NCBI RefSeq assembly: GCF_002744245.1
Contig: NZ_NKHG01000118.1
Span: 1 to 64,000 of the forward strand
From: Bacillus pumilus
GTDB lineage: Bacteria; Bacillota; Bacilli; Bacillales; Bacillaceae
Direction of reading: 5' to 3'
DNA: 64,000 nucleotides
Positions 19,166-29,585 of this stretch are shown here, one piece after another (the first letter of the stretch is position 1; the number at the start of each line of letters is the position of its first letter). Both the position numbers and the translations under genes were made by a program. The notes beneath the pieces are model-generated. The model was not told the DNA's origin, ran no database searches, and was given only the letters and a program-made list of their open reading frames with translations.

Positions 19166-20026
19166 TTATTCGTATATAATGCGCGGAGCTTTGCGAATCG
19201 AAAGGCGCCAGCCTGTGCCTGTACCGATGTTATAAGCCTTTGCAAATGACCCTTGATTGATCGCCACGCCCAAATGATCGAGTGAATTGACATATACGAG
19301 TGGTTCGCCTACCTTTAAATCGGCAAAAGATCGTCCATAGGTCATGATATTTTTATACACATTTTTCGGGCCTTTGGCAATGGTAACTTCTATTGAATCC
19401 CCATAATTAATTGAAAGCTGTTCAAATAACGTGTGATGAATGTTTGTCCAAAGGTTTCCGAACCTGACATCCAAAATATCAATCGTCCCTGTGATCACTT
19501 CTTCTTCCGCATAAGCCTGCACGACTGGAAGGTGAATAATATCATCAATATTCGCCTTTGGCCCGACCTCTTCAAAAGAAATCACGCCTGAAGCAATTCT
19601 CGCACCTGTATATGCATAAATATCTCTTCCATGGAATGTATGTGATTTCCCCGACTTCGGCAATCGGTTGATGGTTTCATCTAAATAACGTGCTTCCACA
19701 ATCCCAATATCCTGCGCAACGTGCGTTAATGTTCCGTTATCTGGGGTAATGACATAGTGAGAGCTTGTTGTTTTGACGACAAGACTCTTTCGCTCTGATC
19801 CAACACCCGGGTCAACGACGGATACGAATACCGTTTCTTCCGGCCAGTATGTGACGGTTTGCAGCAGCCGATAGGACGCCTCCCAAATGTCATACTGGGG
19901 AATGTTGTGTGTTAAATCAAAAATGCGGATGTTGCTGCTCACCGTATTTGCTACTCCGTACATTGCGCTGACCGCTCCATCATCAATGCCGAAATCTGAT
20001 TGTAAAACCAATGCATGTTCACTCAT
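19166..20026 (-). CDS. SAM hydroxide adenosyltransferase (DUF62)
   Basis: This 286-residue member of the chlorinase/fluorinase superfamily splits S-adenosylmethionine with water to adenosine and methionine. The family N-terminus [18 protein letters not shown], the [12 protein letters not shown] motif and [14 protein letters not shown] are visible. It leads an operon with an ECF importer, a known association. The control by a methionine T-box links both halves to methionine supply. GGGAG lies 6 nt before the ATG. The physiological reason for destroying SAM is not settled. Confidence 0.9.
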   Translation of the reverse strand: MSEHALVLQSDFGIDDGAVSAMYGVANTVSSNIRIFDLTHNIPQYDIWEASYRLLQTVTYWPEETVFVSVVDPGVGSERKSLVVKTTSSHYVITPDNGTLTHVAQDIGIVEARYLDETINRLPKSGKSHTFHGRDIYAYTGARIASGVISFEEVGPKANIDDIIHLPVVQAYAEEEVITGTIDILDVRFGNLWTNIHHTLFEQLSINYGDSIEVTIAKGPKNVYKNIMTYGRSFADLKVGEPLVYVNSLDHLGVAINQGSFAKAYNIGTGTGWRLSIRKAPRIIYE

Positions 20027-20061
20027 GTTAATCTCCCTTTCATTTGAAAAAATGGTTGTGG

Positions 20062-20077
20062 TGTTTCACGTGGAACA
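20062..20077 (-). other. parS site (ParB/Spo0J binding)
   Basis: On the minus strand the 16-mer TGTTCCACGTGAAACA matches the Bacillus parS consensus TGTTNCACGTGAAACA at every position. It lies in the leader between the T-box terminator and the DUF62 start. Confidence 0.9.
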
Positions 20078-20106
20078 TTTGAACAGTTGTATGAAAAAAG
20101 TGGAAA

Positions 20107-20410
20107 ATAAAAAATACCCCATCCTTATCTATGAATCATAAGGACGAGGTATTTGTCTCGTGGTACCACCTTTATTTACTGTTTGCTCGCGCTAAACAGC
20201 CTCTACAAGTACAAAGCTCCAACTTGGCTCTTATACTGTGGTTTTGATAACGAGTACCAACTCTCGTCGTGACCTACTTATATCAAAGATATGTTCAGTA
20301 CGAGGCTCAGAGACCATTTTTCGAATCATTATTTTTGCTTCTTTTCAGCTACCGAAGCTCTCTGTGGAAAAATTGATGATTGTACTTTCTCTCGTCATTG
20401 CCTGTTCAAC
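20107..20410 (-). promoter_or_regulatory. Methionine T-box riboswitch
   Basis: A complete T-box leader. Stem I has the AG-bulge/distal loop region near 20350-20395. The specifier region reads GAAAA-AUG-GUC-UCUGAG, with AUG at 20315-20317. The T-box AAAGGTGGTACCACG is at 20159-20174, and its UGGU bulge complements the ACCA end of tRNA-Met. A terminator (20110-20154) with stem AAATACC-TCCTTAT and a U run follows. Uncharged tRNA-Met would switch on the DUF62-ECF operon. Specifier assignment is by alignment to remembered T-boxes. Confidence 0.9.
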
Positions 20411-20427
20411 TATTTTGAATTAAAGCT

Positions 20428-20456
20428 ATCATACATGATGTTTTTTAATAAATCAA
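20428..20456 (-). promoter_or_regulatory. Promoter of T-box operon
   Basis: TTGATT (20451-20456) and TATGAT (20428-20433) are separated by 17 bp on the minus strand, placed correctly ahead of stem I. Confidence 0.7.
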
Positions 20457-20599
20457 TATATTTTTCTGAACATTTTTAAAAATAAATCAACTGATACTGG
20501 AAGAGTCTTCTTTTTATAAAATTTAAACAAATGTTAAAGAGCGAGATATGGTGTCTTTCTTTTCTAGCGTTATAATAAAGATGAAGGGAGGTACAGCGT

Positions 20600-21289
20600 G
20601 TGTGGACCATCTGTATGAATGAGTTTAAGAAGCTCTTCAAAAGCACAAAATCCATATTAACAATTGTTATTATTTTCATTTTATCTACTTTTGTGTCAAG
20701 TCTTCCGTTCATAGCGTCCTATCAAGGACAATGGGAGCAGGCAAAGGACCCTTATTCCATTGGGAATGAACTGGTGATTTCTTTATTTGGTTTCTTCCTT
20801 ATTTTTTTATTGTCTCATGATATTTTGAGTCGCGAAATTCATTTGAAAACCATTCGTTTTCTCGTCAGCAAAACGACTCGTCTAAACATTGTCATCGGGA
20901 AATATCTTGGGCTGATGCTGTTTTGGCTCAGCTGCATTATGACGACATATGTACTGAATATGGTCATTTCACATCGTTTTTTGTTCTCTGATGCTTTGAA
21001 AATCTTAACCTTTATCAGTGTAGGCATCTCATGTGCTTTGTTTCTGTCCATGCTCTTTCCAACACCACAGAAATCGATGTTTGTTGGCATGTTGTTTTCC
21101 TTTCTTTTCCCGATCATCAGTATGATGTCTGTTCTTTCTTCAGAACGGTTTATTCACTGGTTTCAATATATGACGCCTTATTATTATGCGCGTTGGAGTG
21201 AACCGCTGACCTATGTGCTGATGAACACAGCATTGACGGCTGCCTTACTCATTGGAACAGCGCTGCTGTTTCAGAGGAGGGATGTATAA
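20600..21289 (+). CDS. ABC-2 type transporter permease
   Basis: This 229-residue membrane protein has about six hydrophobic segments and the ABC-2 layout. A cytoplasmic N-terminus (MNEFKKLFKSTKS) precedes TM1; ILSREIHLKTIRFLVSKTTR is the coupling helix-like loop. It would export a drug, peptide or lipid with the ATPase that follows immediately. The GTG start at 20600 lies 8 nt after GGGAGG. The substrate is unknown. A TATAAT lies at 20571-20576 but no good -35 was seen. Confidence 0.82.
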   Translation: MWTICMNEFKKLFKSTKSILTIVIIFILSTFVSSLPFIASYQGQWEQAKDPYSIGNELVISLFGFFLIFLLSHDILSREIHLKTIRFLVSKTTRLNIVIGKYLGLMLFWLSCIMTTYVLNMVISHRFLFSDALKILTFISVGISCALFLSMLFPTPQKSMFVGMLFSFLFPIISMMSVLSSERFIHWFQYMTPYYYARWSEPLTYVLMNTALTAALLIGTALLFQRRDV

Positions 21290-22171
21290 ATGCTACGTAC
21301 AAAAGGGCTGACAAAAAAATACCAGACAAAAGTCGCAATAGATCATATCTCTCTTGATGTTAATCAAGGAGACATTTTCGGCCTCATTGGACCGAAGGGT
21401 GCTGGTAAGACCACTTTTTTCAATATCATTACAGGGATCTCCCGCCCCACCTCTGGTACGTTTACCATGATGGACATGTCTTCGTTAAAAAAAGTGAGGC
21501 ATCACATCGGCGTTCTGCCCGAATATACGGATTTATATGAAGGGCTCACCGCAATTGAGCATATCGCCTATTTATCAAAAATCACCGGCACACGCCAGAA
21601 AACAAGCGATTATGAAGAATTGCTCGAATTTGTTGGTTTACATCGCTATCATCAAGAGAAGGTCGGTGCCTTTACATCTGGTATGAAGAAACGGCTCGGA
21701 ATGGCGCAGGCCATCGCCCATCGGCCTGAATTTATTTTACTCGACGAACCTTTTGCAGATATTGATTCAGATTCGATCTTGCACATCCAACGGGTCATTG
21801 AAACGTTGAAGTATGAAGGAAAAACCGTCTTTTTAACAGCTGATCGTCCAAGGTTCACAAATACTATTTGTACCAAAACTGCGTTTATTTCTGAAGGAAA
21901 ATTAGTGTCCCCACATACTCATCCTCAAGAGAAAACCATCATGTCCTCAAACATTCGTGCAACCTTTAAGCATGCGTGGATTGATGATGAGGTGAAGCCA
22001 GTTCTCACGCAGTACTTACAAAGTGTGGGAACAGATCTTGTGATCAGTGATGACGAGACCTCATTGTTGATTCGTTCAGAAGCCCAAGTACCATCGATCA
22101 TCCGTGCCTTCGTAAAATGCAAAGTAGACCTGTACCGAGTCACGGCTCAGGATGACATGATGTCCTCATAA
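21290..22171 (+). CDS. ABC transporter ATP-binding protein
   Basis: This 293-residue ATPase has Walker A GPKGAGKTT (Lys in place of the usual Asn), signature TSGMKKRLGMAQ and Walker B FILLDEPFAD. The C-terminal 80 residues form an accessory domain common in ABC-2 exporters. The ATG directly abuts the permease stop. The usual switch-His position reads LTADRPR, so the catalytic His appears replaced. Substrate unknown. Confidence 0.85.
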   Translation: MLRTKGLTKKYQTKVAIDHISLDVNQGDIFGLIGPKGAGKTTFFNIITGISRPTSGTFTMMDMSSLKKVRHHIGVLPEYTDLYEGLTAIEHIAYLSKITGTRQKTSDYEELLEFVGLHRYHQEKVGAFTSGMKKRLGMAQAIAHRPEFILLDEPFADIDSDSILHIQRVIETLKYEGKTVFLTADRPRFTNTICTKTAFISEGKLVSPHTHPQEKTIMSSNIRATFKHAWIDDEVKPVLTQYLQSVGTDLVISDDETSLLIRSEAQVPSIIRAFVKCKVDLYRVTAQDDMMSS

Positions 22172-22212
22172 AAAAGTACCGTACGCTGTCCGCACGGTAC
22201 TTCTTCTTTTTT
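22171..22212. terminator. Bidirectional terminator
   Basis: AAGTACCGT/ACGGTACTT stem with flanking A and T runs, between the convergent ABC and GNAT genes. Confidence 0.75.
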
Positions 22213-22675
22213 AGATCGGTTTGCTCATGTAGATGCCGGTTTCCGCAAAGCCCGTCTTCTCGTATAGCGAACGGGCGATTTGATTATGAGCAAAGACATG
22301 CAGCGAGAGTTTTTGTACACCTAATGACTTTGCTTGCTCCTCTAATGCAGCAATGGCTTGTTTCCCAAAGCCTTTTCCTCGGTGAGCTTCAAACAAGATG
22401 AAGTTGTAAATAAATCCTTCCTTTTGAGGGTGATTCGGATCATAACAAAGCCAGACCCAGCCAATGGGCTCTTCCCCGTTTAAGAAGTTCCACAGCTCAT
22501 GATGCTCTGTATGAATACCTTCTGGAAGCAGCCGGTCAAATTGATCCTCTGCGTTCTCAAGCGCTTCTTCCTTGGTCCATGTTCCTGCTAGTACCTTTTC
22601 TTCTGCGTACCGCTTAATTGACGCCTCTATCAATGAGTCGTAATCTGTTTGTGACATCGGTTGTAATGTAACCAA
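22211..22675 (-). CDS. GNAT N-acetyltransferase
   Basis: This 154-residue GNAT-fold enzyme transfers acetyl from acetyl-CoA to an amine. Motif A is seen in HRGKGFGKQAIAALEEQA (the RGxGxG/A loop) and the C-terminal SLHVFAHNQIARSLYEKTGF is typical. It starts at TTG, 5 nt after GGAGG. The acceptor is unknown. Confidence 0.85.
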   Translation of the reverse strand: MVTLQPMSQTDYDSLIEASIKRYAEEKVLAGTWTKEEALENAEDQFDRLLPEGIHTEHHELWNFLNGEEPIGWVWLCYDPNHPQKEGFIYNFILFEAHRGKGFGKQAIAALEEQAKSLGVQKLSLHVFAHNQIARSLYEKTGFAETGIYMSKPI

Positions 22676-22714
22676 TCGTACCTCCCCCTTTCCATCATCA
22701 TATGATGAGCATGC

Positions 22715-22744
22715 AAAAAAACCAGTCCCCTGTTGGAACTGGTT
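22715..22744 (-). terminator. htrC terminator
   Basis: AACCAGT/ACTGGTT stem, overlapping the htrC stop, with seven T residues on the minus strand. Confidence 0.7.
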
Positions 22745-23930
22745 ATCCGCCGAATCGGTCGGTTTGAGAGAGTTTGATTTCTACCGATTTTTTCTTTCCG
22801 CTTCGGTAAAATTGCACCTTGACCTTGTCTCCGACTTTCTTTTGGTATAAATATTTACGCAGATCCACGATATTTTGTACATCTTTGCCCCCAAAGGACG
22901 TCACGACATCCAGCTCTTTTAGTCCCGCTTTTCCTGCTGGAGATAGAGGTTCGACACTCATCACGACGACACCTGTTGTGATCTTTGTTGGAAGTTTCAA
23001 TGTTTCCTGCCAATGATAGCTCGCAATATCTACTAGTGATTTCATGCCAACCCCAAGGTACGGACGTTTGACCTCCCCATAGCGCTCTAAGTCTTCTATG
23101 ACAGGGATGACCAGATTCGCTGGAATGGAGAGTCCAATTCCTTCCACCTCTGATTCAGCAATCTTCATTGAATTGATACCGATCACTTTTCCGTCCATAT
23201 TGATCAGGGCACCACCGCTGTTCCCAGGATTGATGGCGGCATCCGTTTGCAGGACCTCTGCATTCCAATCAGCCTGTCCGTCACCATTTGAGTCAACAGG
23301 GATGGCACGCTCCGTTCCTGAAATGACACCTTGTGTGACAGAGCCTGCAAATTCAAGCCCTAATGGGTTTCCAATAGCTATGACTGGCTCCCCCGGCTTC
23401 ACATAATCTGAATTGCCGAAGGCTGCGGTTTTTTTGATCTTATCACTTTTGACAGTAAGTACTGCTAAATCCATGAGCTGATCGCTTCCTACAAGATTTG
23501 CTCCAATTCTTGTCCCATCCTGAAGGCTCACTTCAAGCTGATTTGCGCCCTTAATGACATGATGGTTGGTCACGATATAATAGGTGTCACCCTTTTTTTT
23601 ATAAATCACACCTGACCCGCTGCCTGCTTCTCCGCCTTCCTCCCAAAAGCTCGACTTTTGGATATTAATCACGCCGACAACCGTATCAGACATGTTAGAC
23701 ACTACTTTAGTGACAGCATCATTGACGTTCACATTGACGGTCTTTAAAGGACCCTCTGATGCTTGCTGTTCTCCAGCCGGCTGCCACCCAAAGGGACTGC
23801 CGCTCTGTCCAGATACATAGGGGAAAAAGAATCCCATTAAAAAAGCTCCTACCAATACACCGATCAAACCAGATAGGAAATATCCTTTTCTGCTTCGTCT
23901 CGGCTTCCACTCTACATCGCGATAATCCAC
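22743..23930 (-). CDS. htrC: HtrA-like membrane serine protease
   Basis: This 395-residue DegP/HtrA-type protease (YycK) has an N-terminal membrane anchor (about 17-40), a trypsin-like domain and a PDZ domain (about 290-385). The catalytic triad is His in TNHHVIKGA, Asp in LMDLAVLTV and Ser in [10 protein letters not shown]. It handles misfolded proteins at the cell surface. It is downstream of walJ as in B. subtilis. Translation starts at GTG with GGAAGG upstream. Confidence 0.95.
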   Translation of the reverse strand: MDYRDVEWKPRRSRKGYFLSGLIGVLVGAFLMGFFFPYVSGQSGSPFGWQPAGEQQASEGPLKTVNVNVNDAVTKVVSNMSDTVVGVINIQKSSFWEEGGEAGSGSGVIYKKKGDTYYIVTNHHVIKGANQLEVSLQDGTRIGANLVGSDQLMDLAVLTVKSDKIKKTAAFGNSDYVKPGEPVIAIGNPLGLEFAGSVTQGVISGTERAIPVDSNGDGQADWNAEVLQTDAAINPGNSGGALINMDGKVIGINSMKIAESEVEGIGLSIPANLVIPVIEDLERYGEVKRPYLGVGMKSLVDIASYHWQETLKLPTKITTGVVVMSVEPLSPAGKAGLKELDVVTSFGGKDVQNIVDLRKYLYQKKVGDKVKVQFYRSGKKKSVEIKLSQTDRFGG

Positions 23931-24011
23931 TATGTTTCCTTCCTTTCAGTGAATAGATGATGTATATAGTGTTGGTAAGAAGCTCTTATCTTAATCATAC
24001 GATTGTAAAAA

Positions 24012-24806
24012 TCATACGGCGCAAAGCGGGGTTGCTTTTTTCGGGTCCGTATCATATAAATCAAAGCCGTCCCCCACAACAAAGCCCTTCATTTCAAGCG
24101 TCTGCTGGACCGCCATACGGGCTAAATCCTTCATGTTGTTGTCTTGACTCAGGTGAGCCAAGTAAATGCGTGAGGTGGCATCACCAATCACATCTGTCAT
24201 GGCAAGGGCGGCATCTTCATTCGATACATGTCCAACGTCGCTCAGGATTCTGCGCTTAATACTCCATGGGTATCGGCCCATTTGCAGCATGCCGACATCA
24301 TGATTGCTCTCAAATACGAATGTATTTGCTGATTTGATAATCCCTTTCATGCGATCACTCACATAGCCTGTATCCGTCATGAGGGCTAGCTTTCGTCCTC
24401 CATAATGGAACACGTAAAACATAGGCTCTGCCGCATCATGTGACACGCCAAATGACTCGACATCAAGACCACCAAAGGATTGAACCGTCTCCATATTAAA
24501 ATGGAATTTCTGCTCAGTATCAATTTTTCCAATATGAGATTCCATCGCCTTCCACGTCTTCGCATTTGCATAGACCGGAAGCTTGTACTTTCTTGCCATG
24601 ACACCAAGCCCCTTAATATGATCTGAGTGCTCGTGTGTCACAAAAATTCCGTCCAAGTCTTCAGGCTTGCGGTCGATTTGACCAAGCAGCTCGACCATCT
24701 GTTTGCCACTTAGGCCAGCATCCACCAAAAAGGCATGCTCGTCTGTTTCTAAATAAAAAGCGTTCCCCGTACTTCCGCTCGCTAGTACACTGAACTGCAA
24801 GCTCAT
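24012..24806 (-). CDS. walJ: MBL-fold hydrolase WalJ (YycJ)
   Basis: This 264-residue metallo-beta-lactamase-fold protein has [14 protein letters not shown] as the metal-binding HxHxDH motif. It is the conserved downstream member of the wal operon; YycJ proteins are linked to DNA repair and cell-division coordination in related species. The ATG follows the walI stop by a few bases, with GGAGTGA as ribosome site. Confidence 0.95.
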   Translation of the reverse strand: MSLQFSVLASGSTGNAFYLETDEHAFLVDAGLSGKQMVELLGQIDRKPEDLDGIFVTHEHSDHIKGLGVMARKYKLPVYANAKTWKAMESHIGKIDTEQKFHFNMETVQSFGGLDVESFGVSHDAAEPMFYVFHYGGRKLALMTDTGYVSDRMKGIIKSANTFVFESNHDVGMLQMGRYPWSIKRRILSDVGHVSNEDAALAMTDVIGDATSRIYLAHLSQDNNMKDLARMAVQQTLEMKGFVVGDGFDLYDTDPKKATPLCAV

Positions 24807-24812
24807 GTTCTC

Positions 24813-25676
24813 TCACTCCATTGACGATTTGTCATCTTTCTCAATATGATCAAGCGTTGAGCCATCGATGGCATTGATCAAATATTCTTCCTCGGTCTTT
24901 TTCTTTGACCCCGCTGCTACACCTTCAAGCTCCACCCGCCATACAGGAACCATGACTTGAGTGCTTGCACCTGGATATTGCGTATAGTAGCCAAGCTCAA
25001 CCTTTTTCACAGTCGTATTTGGACTCAGCATATTTTGCGTATATAAGTCCTTAACGGTTTCAAGCGCCGGGACAAGGTTTTCTTTTCTCACTTCATTAAT
25101 CGACGTCACCATCGACTGCTGATACGATACAACCTCGTTTTGATCGTTTAAATTTAATGTGATTTTCCCGATGGTTTCAGTGTCATCCAAGCCTTCTTGG
25201 AAGATGTATTTCCCTTTGTACGTTTGGAAAAAGACGATTTCACCTGTCTCTTCATCCATACTCCACAGCTTATAATTCTTCCCATCCAGCAAACGCTGGT
25301 TCACAAAGTTCGTGGCTGCTGTTTTCGTATCCTTTTTCGGCAATGTGACTGGTTTATTGAAGGTCATTTCAAGCAGCGTGACAGGATCATCTTTCTCTGT
25401 TTTCGGGAATGTACTTTTCGTCTTTTGATCAGCTAAGCCGTCGACATCCTTTTTTGTATATTGCTTCTTTTCAGCTGTAATACGGTAGTCAATCTTCGCT
25501 TCATCTGATAGATTGCCATATTTGATCCCATCTGCCTTCATTTCTTCCAGCGTATCGATTTTTTCGATAATCGCGAAATGATCGGTCGATCGTTTTTCAA
25601 AGTATTGAAAACCAAGAAAGATATCGAGAACGAGAAAAGCTAGGATAAAGATCGTTTTGGTCTTATTCCACTCCAT
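24813..25676 (-). CDS. walI: WalK regulator WalI (YycI)
   Basis: This 287-residue protein begins MEWNKTKTIFILAFLVLDIF, giving one N-terminal membrane helix and a large extracytoplasmic domain. With WalH it forms a membrane complex that restrains the WalK kinase. The longer frame starts inside walH; the ATG at 25676 has GGGGAG 8 nt upstream and gives the family N-terminus. Confidence 0.93.
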   Translation of the reverse strand: MEWNKTKTIFILAFLVLDIFLGFQYFEKRSTDHFAIIEKIDTLEEMKADGIKYGNLSDEAKIDYRITAEKKQYTKKDVDGLADQKTKSTFPKTEKDDPVTLLEMTFNKPVTLPKKDTKTAATNFVNQRLLDGKNYKLWSMDEETGEIVFFQTYKGKYIFQEGLDDTETIGKITLNLNDQNEVVSYQQSMVTSINEVRKENLVPALETVKDLYTQNMLSPNTTVKKVELGYYTQYPGASTQVMVPVWRVELEGVAAGSKKKTEEEYLINAIDGSTLDHIEKDDKSSME

Positions 25677-27042
25677 GATTCTCGCTCCCCTCCGCCAACA
25701 GATCATTCGATAAAATCACGGTTTTGCCATTATATTTCATGCACCATACTGGATCCAGCCAGACAAACATCGCTTGATCTTGATCTGATGCCGTTGACGC
25801 GGCTTGATAGGCAGGGAAAATCTGTTCAATTTTCTCTAGATCATCATATTTCGTCTGCTTGATGATCAAGTCCTTCAGCTCTGTCCCATTCATCAGCTTG
25901 ACCTGTTCACTCTGACTCGCTTTGTTGCCAAGAATGTAATTTGGACGCTTGTAACTCAAGATGTCATCATTCGCCCATTGTACTTCAAGAGAGGTCATAC
26001 CAAATGGGTGCTTTGTGCTGTTGACGATCGGCAGACCATCCATAAACATATTAAAGGACAGCTGCTGATTGCTATTGATGCCAAAGTATTGATAGTCATC
26101 AGTAAAGCTTCCCGTATCATTGAAATATTTTACACTCCGCTTAATCAAATCTCCCGTTTGGAAGACGGTACTGGAATTGATATTGCGGTGCTGATATTGG
26201 ATGCGGTGATCTTTTTGATTGGCCTCAAGACGACTTGTCCCATCTGTATACACCGTCCGATTTAAATTAGACTCCTCACCAACAAGACTTGGGTCCGTAA
26301 ACAAAGCGTCCTTGAATTTGCTTGTCTTGATCGTTTCGATAAAGAACATTTTCGCTTCAAACTGCTTTTGCTTTCGCGGCAGAAGGAAATCTCGTTTAGA
26401 ATTCGTCGAGAATGTATATAAATCATAGCGCGGCATCTCGTTTTGAGCGGCTGCGATGCTATTCATCAGATTACGATAGTTGGCCGACTCAATGGTCAGC
26501 TCAAGCACCGTTTCCTTGCTGTATGAGACCAAATAGACTTTCTTATTGGCCTTATCCTGCTGGGCGAACGGCACAATCATCCGATCAAACGAGTTGTATT
26601 CAATGGATTTATTCGGCCATTTAAACAGCGCTTGGAAAATATCAATCGGAATCGGATCATTGAATACAAGATCCAAAGTCTTTCCTTGTCCTCCACGTCC
26701 ATAGAAGAAATTCTTAAATCTCTGCTCAGAATATTGATCCGACACATCCGTAATCTCTTTGACATCCCAAAGGCTCACATCATTCCAAAAGTTTTGAAAG
26801 AGTTCCTTTTGATCCACTTTAAAATGCTCACCATTAGAATGGATGAACATTTCACGCGGCTTCACGACATCAATGAGGCTTCGAGGCTCGTCGCTTGAAA
26901 TTTTCTTCGATTCCACGACCTTTGTGCCGGCATCCGCCTGATCCTGCATGACGGGCTGGAACATCCAAATATTCCACGTAAACACAAGACTGATCGCAAT
27001 TAGGATTGTTAATATTATGGTTTTAAAGTTCTCACGCTTCAT
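25663..27042 (-). CDS. walH: WalK regulator WalH (YycH)
   Basis: This 459-residue protein has a single N-terminal membrane helix (KTIILTILIAISLVFTWNIW) and an extracytoplasmic domain. It works with WalI on WalK. The start MKRENF at 27042 has AGAGGA 8 nt upstream and overlaps the end of walK by 11 bp; the longer start at 27066 is not favoured. It overlaps walI by 14 bp. Confidence 0.93.
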   Translation of the reverse strand: MKRENFKTIILTILIAISLVFTWNIWMFQPVMQDQADAGTKVVESKKISSDEPRSLIDVVKPREMFIHSNGEHFKVDQKELFQNFWNDVSLWDVKEITDVSDQYSEQRFKNFFYGRGGQGKTLDLVFNDPIPIDIFQALFKWPNKSIEYNSFDRMIVPFAQQDKANKKVYLVSYSKETVLELTIESANYRNLMNSIAAAQNEMPRYDLYTFSTNSKRDFLLPRKQKQFEAKMFFIETIKTSKFKDALFTDPSLVGEESNLNRTVYTDGTSRLEANQKDHRIQYQHRNINSSTVFQTGDLIKRSVKYFNDTGSFTDDYQYFGINSNQQLSFNMFMDGLPIVNSTKHPFGMTSLEVQWANDDILSYKRPNYILGNKASQSEQVKLMNGTELKDLIIKQTKYDDLEKIEQIFPAYQAASTASDQDQAMFVWLDPVWCMKYNGKTVILSNDLLAEGSENHGVE

Positions 27043-28870
27043 CCCAATCATCCTCTTGTTCTTCATTGTACGGAAGGGTAAAGGTCACCGTTGTTCCTTT
27101 TCCTTCAATGCTGTCAGCCCAAATATCTCCACCATGAGCCTGAACCATTTCTTTTGCAATCGCAAGGCCTAGGCCGGTTCCGCCAAGCTTTCTTGTTCTC
27201 GCTTTATCCACTCGATAAAAGCGTTCAAAGATTTTATCCATATCCTTCTTCGGAATACCGATTCCCTCATCTTTGACGCTGAATAACACAAGACCTTTGC
27301 TCTCATCCAGATCCACTGTAAACGTAATGTGTCCACCCTCTGGCGAGTATTTCATGGCATTGGAAATGATATTATCGAGCACCTGTGTGATTTTATCTTG
27401 ATCAATTTCAACATACACTTCACGCTGCGGCAGATTGCGGATAAAATCGACATGCTGCTCCTTCGTCATTTCAAAACGATCAATGACCAACGAGATAAAC
27501 CTGATAAAGTTCGTCCACTCACGATTAAATTGATAATCCTTGCTGTCAAACTTAGATAGCTGCAGCAGATCATTTACAAGTCTGATCATGCGCTCTGTTT
27601 CATTTTGCGTCACACTGAGGAACCTTGGCGCAAGCTCTTTATCACCAATCGCCCCCTCTGCTAATGCTTCAAGGTAGCTTCTCATCGTGGTTAGCGGTGT
27701 ACGCAGCTCATGAGATACGTTCGCTACAAATTCACGACGTTCAGCATCAATTTTCTCCTGCTCTGTCACGTCATAAATGACCGCGATTAAGCCATCAATC
27801 TTCCCATGCTCTTTCTGAATGACTGAGAAATTAACACGTAAAACAGACAGCTGATCTTCTCGTTCAATTTCTAGCAGCATGGAGTCTTGATTTTCGACTA
27901 AATCTTCAAATGTATGGGTTTCCTCTAAGCCAAGTAAGGACGTAATCGGCATCTCTAATGCTGTTTCACGTGTAACATTCAGAAGCTCTAATGCCGGGCT
28001 GTTTAATAGAATAATGGCACCGTTTTGATTCGTTGCGATGACACCATCTGTCATATACGCAATAACAGAAGAAAGCTTTTTCCGCTCACCCTCTGTCATC
28101 AGCTGAGCTTCCTCCAGCTCTCTGGTCAGATGGTTAAACGTCGTCGCAAGCTGACCAATTTCATCATGTCCATACTTTCGAACCTTTCTGGAAAAATTCC
28201 CTTTGGCCAGCTCGATTGCTTGCTTTCTCATATCCGAAATTGGATGTGTAATCGTTCTGAAGATGAAGATACCAAGTAGAGCCGTTATCCCAAGGGCAAG
28301 CAGTGTTCCCGTTGCCAAAATCGTATTAATGGTACGCATTTGGTTAAAAACACTTTCCATAGAAGAGACCACATAAATGACACCGACGGTTTCTTGGTTT
28401 TCATTTTTCACGGCTGTCGCTGAAATGCGCACCCGTTTATTCGATTCTGGATCATAGAATTTTTTCTCATAGTCTTTGCCCACCGCGAAAATACGGCTAA
28501 TGATTTGATCTGTGATTTTCTTGCCGGCAATCTCTTGACTCCCATTATTCACAGAGGCAATGACCTCTCTGCTTTCGTCAATATAGCTGACTTCAGAAAT
28601 TTCATTAGACTCATCTTTGTTGTTAAAATCGTTTAATATCTTTTGAGCATCCTCTTTTAATTCTGCCTTGCTTTTCGATGAATCTTGTTCTAGGTAATAC
28701 GATAACGAGTAGATTCGCTGATTCAAGGAATTATCATATGAATTAATTAAGGACTGCTCTAACTGCTTCACAAAGTACACGCCAATGATCTGCATGGCGA
28801 CAATGATCAGCAGCACGTAGATTAAGGTCAATTTGAAGTGAATCGAGCGAAAAAAACCTACTTTACTCAT
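27032..28870 (-). CDS. walK: Sensor histidine kinase WalK
   Basis: This 612-residue essential kinase controls cell-wall turnover. Order: TM1 (about 14-34), an extracytoplasmic Cache-type domain, TM2 (about 184-205), HAMP, PAS (near 265-370), HisKA with the phospho-accepting His in NVSHELRTPLTT near 386, and HATPase with DEGIGIPKKD and GGTGLGLAI. It forms an operon with walR, 7 bp upstream. A parS-like 16-mer is embedded in its coding sequence at 27962-27977. Confidence 0.97.
   Translation of the reverse strand: MSKVGFFRSIHFKLTLIYVLLIIVAMQIIGVYFVKQLEQSLINSYDNSLNQRIYSLSYYLEQDSSKSKAELKEDAQKILNDFNNKDESNEISEVSYIDESREVIASVNNGSQEIAGKKITDQIISRIFAVGKDYEKKFYDPESNKRVRISATAVKNENQETVGVIYVVSSMESVFNQMRTINTILATGTLLALGITALLGIFIFRTITHPISDMRKQAIELAKGNFSRKVRKYGHDEIGQLATTFNHLTRELEEAQLMTEGERKKLSSVIAYMTDGVIATNQNGAIILLNSPALELLNVTRETALEMPITSLLGLEETHTFEDLVENQDSMLLEIEREDQLSVLRVNFSVIQKEHGKIDGLIAVIYDVTEQEKIDAERREFVANVSHELRTPLTTMRSYLEALAEGAIGDKELAPRFLSVTQNETERMIRLVNDLLQLSKFDSKDYQFNREWTNFIRFISLVIDRFEMTKEQHVDFIRNLPQREVYVEIDQDKITQVLDNIISNAMKYSPEGGHITFTVDLDESKGLVLFSVKDEGIGIPKKDMDKIFERFYRVDKARTRKLGGTGLGLAIAKEMVQAHGGDIWADSIEGKGTTVTFTLPYNEEQEDDWDEA
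27962..27977 (-). other. parS site inside walK
   Basis: On the minus strand TGTTACACGTGAAACA matches the TGTTNCACGTGAAACA consensus exactly. From memory, B. subtilis also has a parS in yycG (walK), so the site and its host gene appear conserved. Confidence 0.85.
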
Positions 28871-28877
28871 AAGAATC

Positions 28878-29585
28878 TTAGTCCTGCTCTGGGTTTCTTA
28901 AATAGTAGCCGACGCCTCGTCTTGTCACGATCCAGCTTGGGTGGCTAGGGTTGTCTTCAATTTTCTCACGAAGACGGCGGACTGTGACGTCTACTGTACG
29001 GACATCTCCAAAGTAATCGTAGCCCCATACCGTTTGTAGTAAATGCTCACGTGTCATCACTTGTCCAATATGCTTCGCTAAGTAATGAAGCAATTCGAAC
29101 TCTCGGTGCGTCAATTCAATCGTTTCGTCACGCTTAGACACGACATACGCATCTGGATAGATGACAAGTGATCCAATCTCAATATCATTTGATTCAGAGT
29201 CTTCCTCCGTCTGCGGAGTAGCGGTCTGTCTTCTCAAATTCGCTTTCACACGAGCAAGCAGCTCGCGCGTGCTGAATGGCTTCGTCACATAATCATCCGC
29301 TCCAAGCTCAAGGCCGATGACCTTATCAATTTCAGAGTCTTTCGCTGTCAGCATGATAATGGGCATGTCATATTTCTTTCTCACTTCACGGCAAACTTCA
29401 ACACCATCTTTGTTCGGCAGCATGATGTCGAGCAAAATGATGTCTGGCTTCATTTCTTCTACCATATCAAGGGCTTCATTTCCGTCATACGCACAATGAA
29501 CCTCATAGCCCTCTTTCCTTAAGTTAAATTCCAATATATCAGCAATCGGTTTTTCATCATCTACGACAAGAATCTTTTTTTCCAT
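28878..29585 (-). CDS. walR: Response regulator WalR
   Basis: This 235-residue OmpR-family regulator is essential. The receiver domain begins [12 protein letters not shown] with the phospho-Asp in [11 protein letters not shown] near 53 and Lys in [10 protein letters not shown]. The C-terminal winged helix ends with [16 protein letters not shown] and RGVGYYL. The ATG at 29585 has GGAGG upstream; the longer frame starting at 29612 is rejected. First gene of the walRKHIJ operon. Confidence 0.98.
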   Translation of the reverse strand: MEKKILVVDDEKPIADILEFNLRKEGYEVHCAYDGNEALDMVEEMKPDIILLDIMLPNKDGVEVCREVRKKYDMPIIMLTAKDSEIDKVIGLELGADDYVTKPFSTRELLARVKANLRRQTATPQTEEDSESNDIEIGSLVIYPDAYVVSKRDETIELTHREFELLHYLAKHIGQVMTREHLLQTVWGYDYFGDVRTVDVTVRRLREKIEDNPSHPSWIVTRRGVGYYLRNPEQD

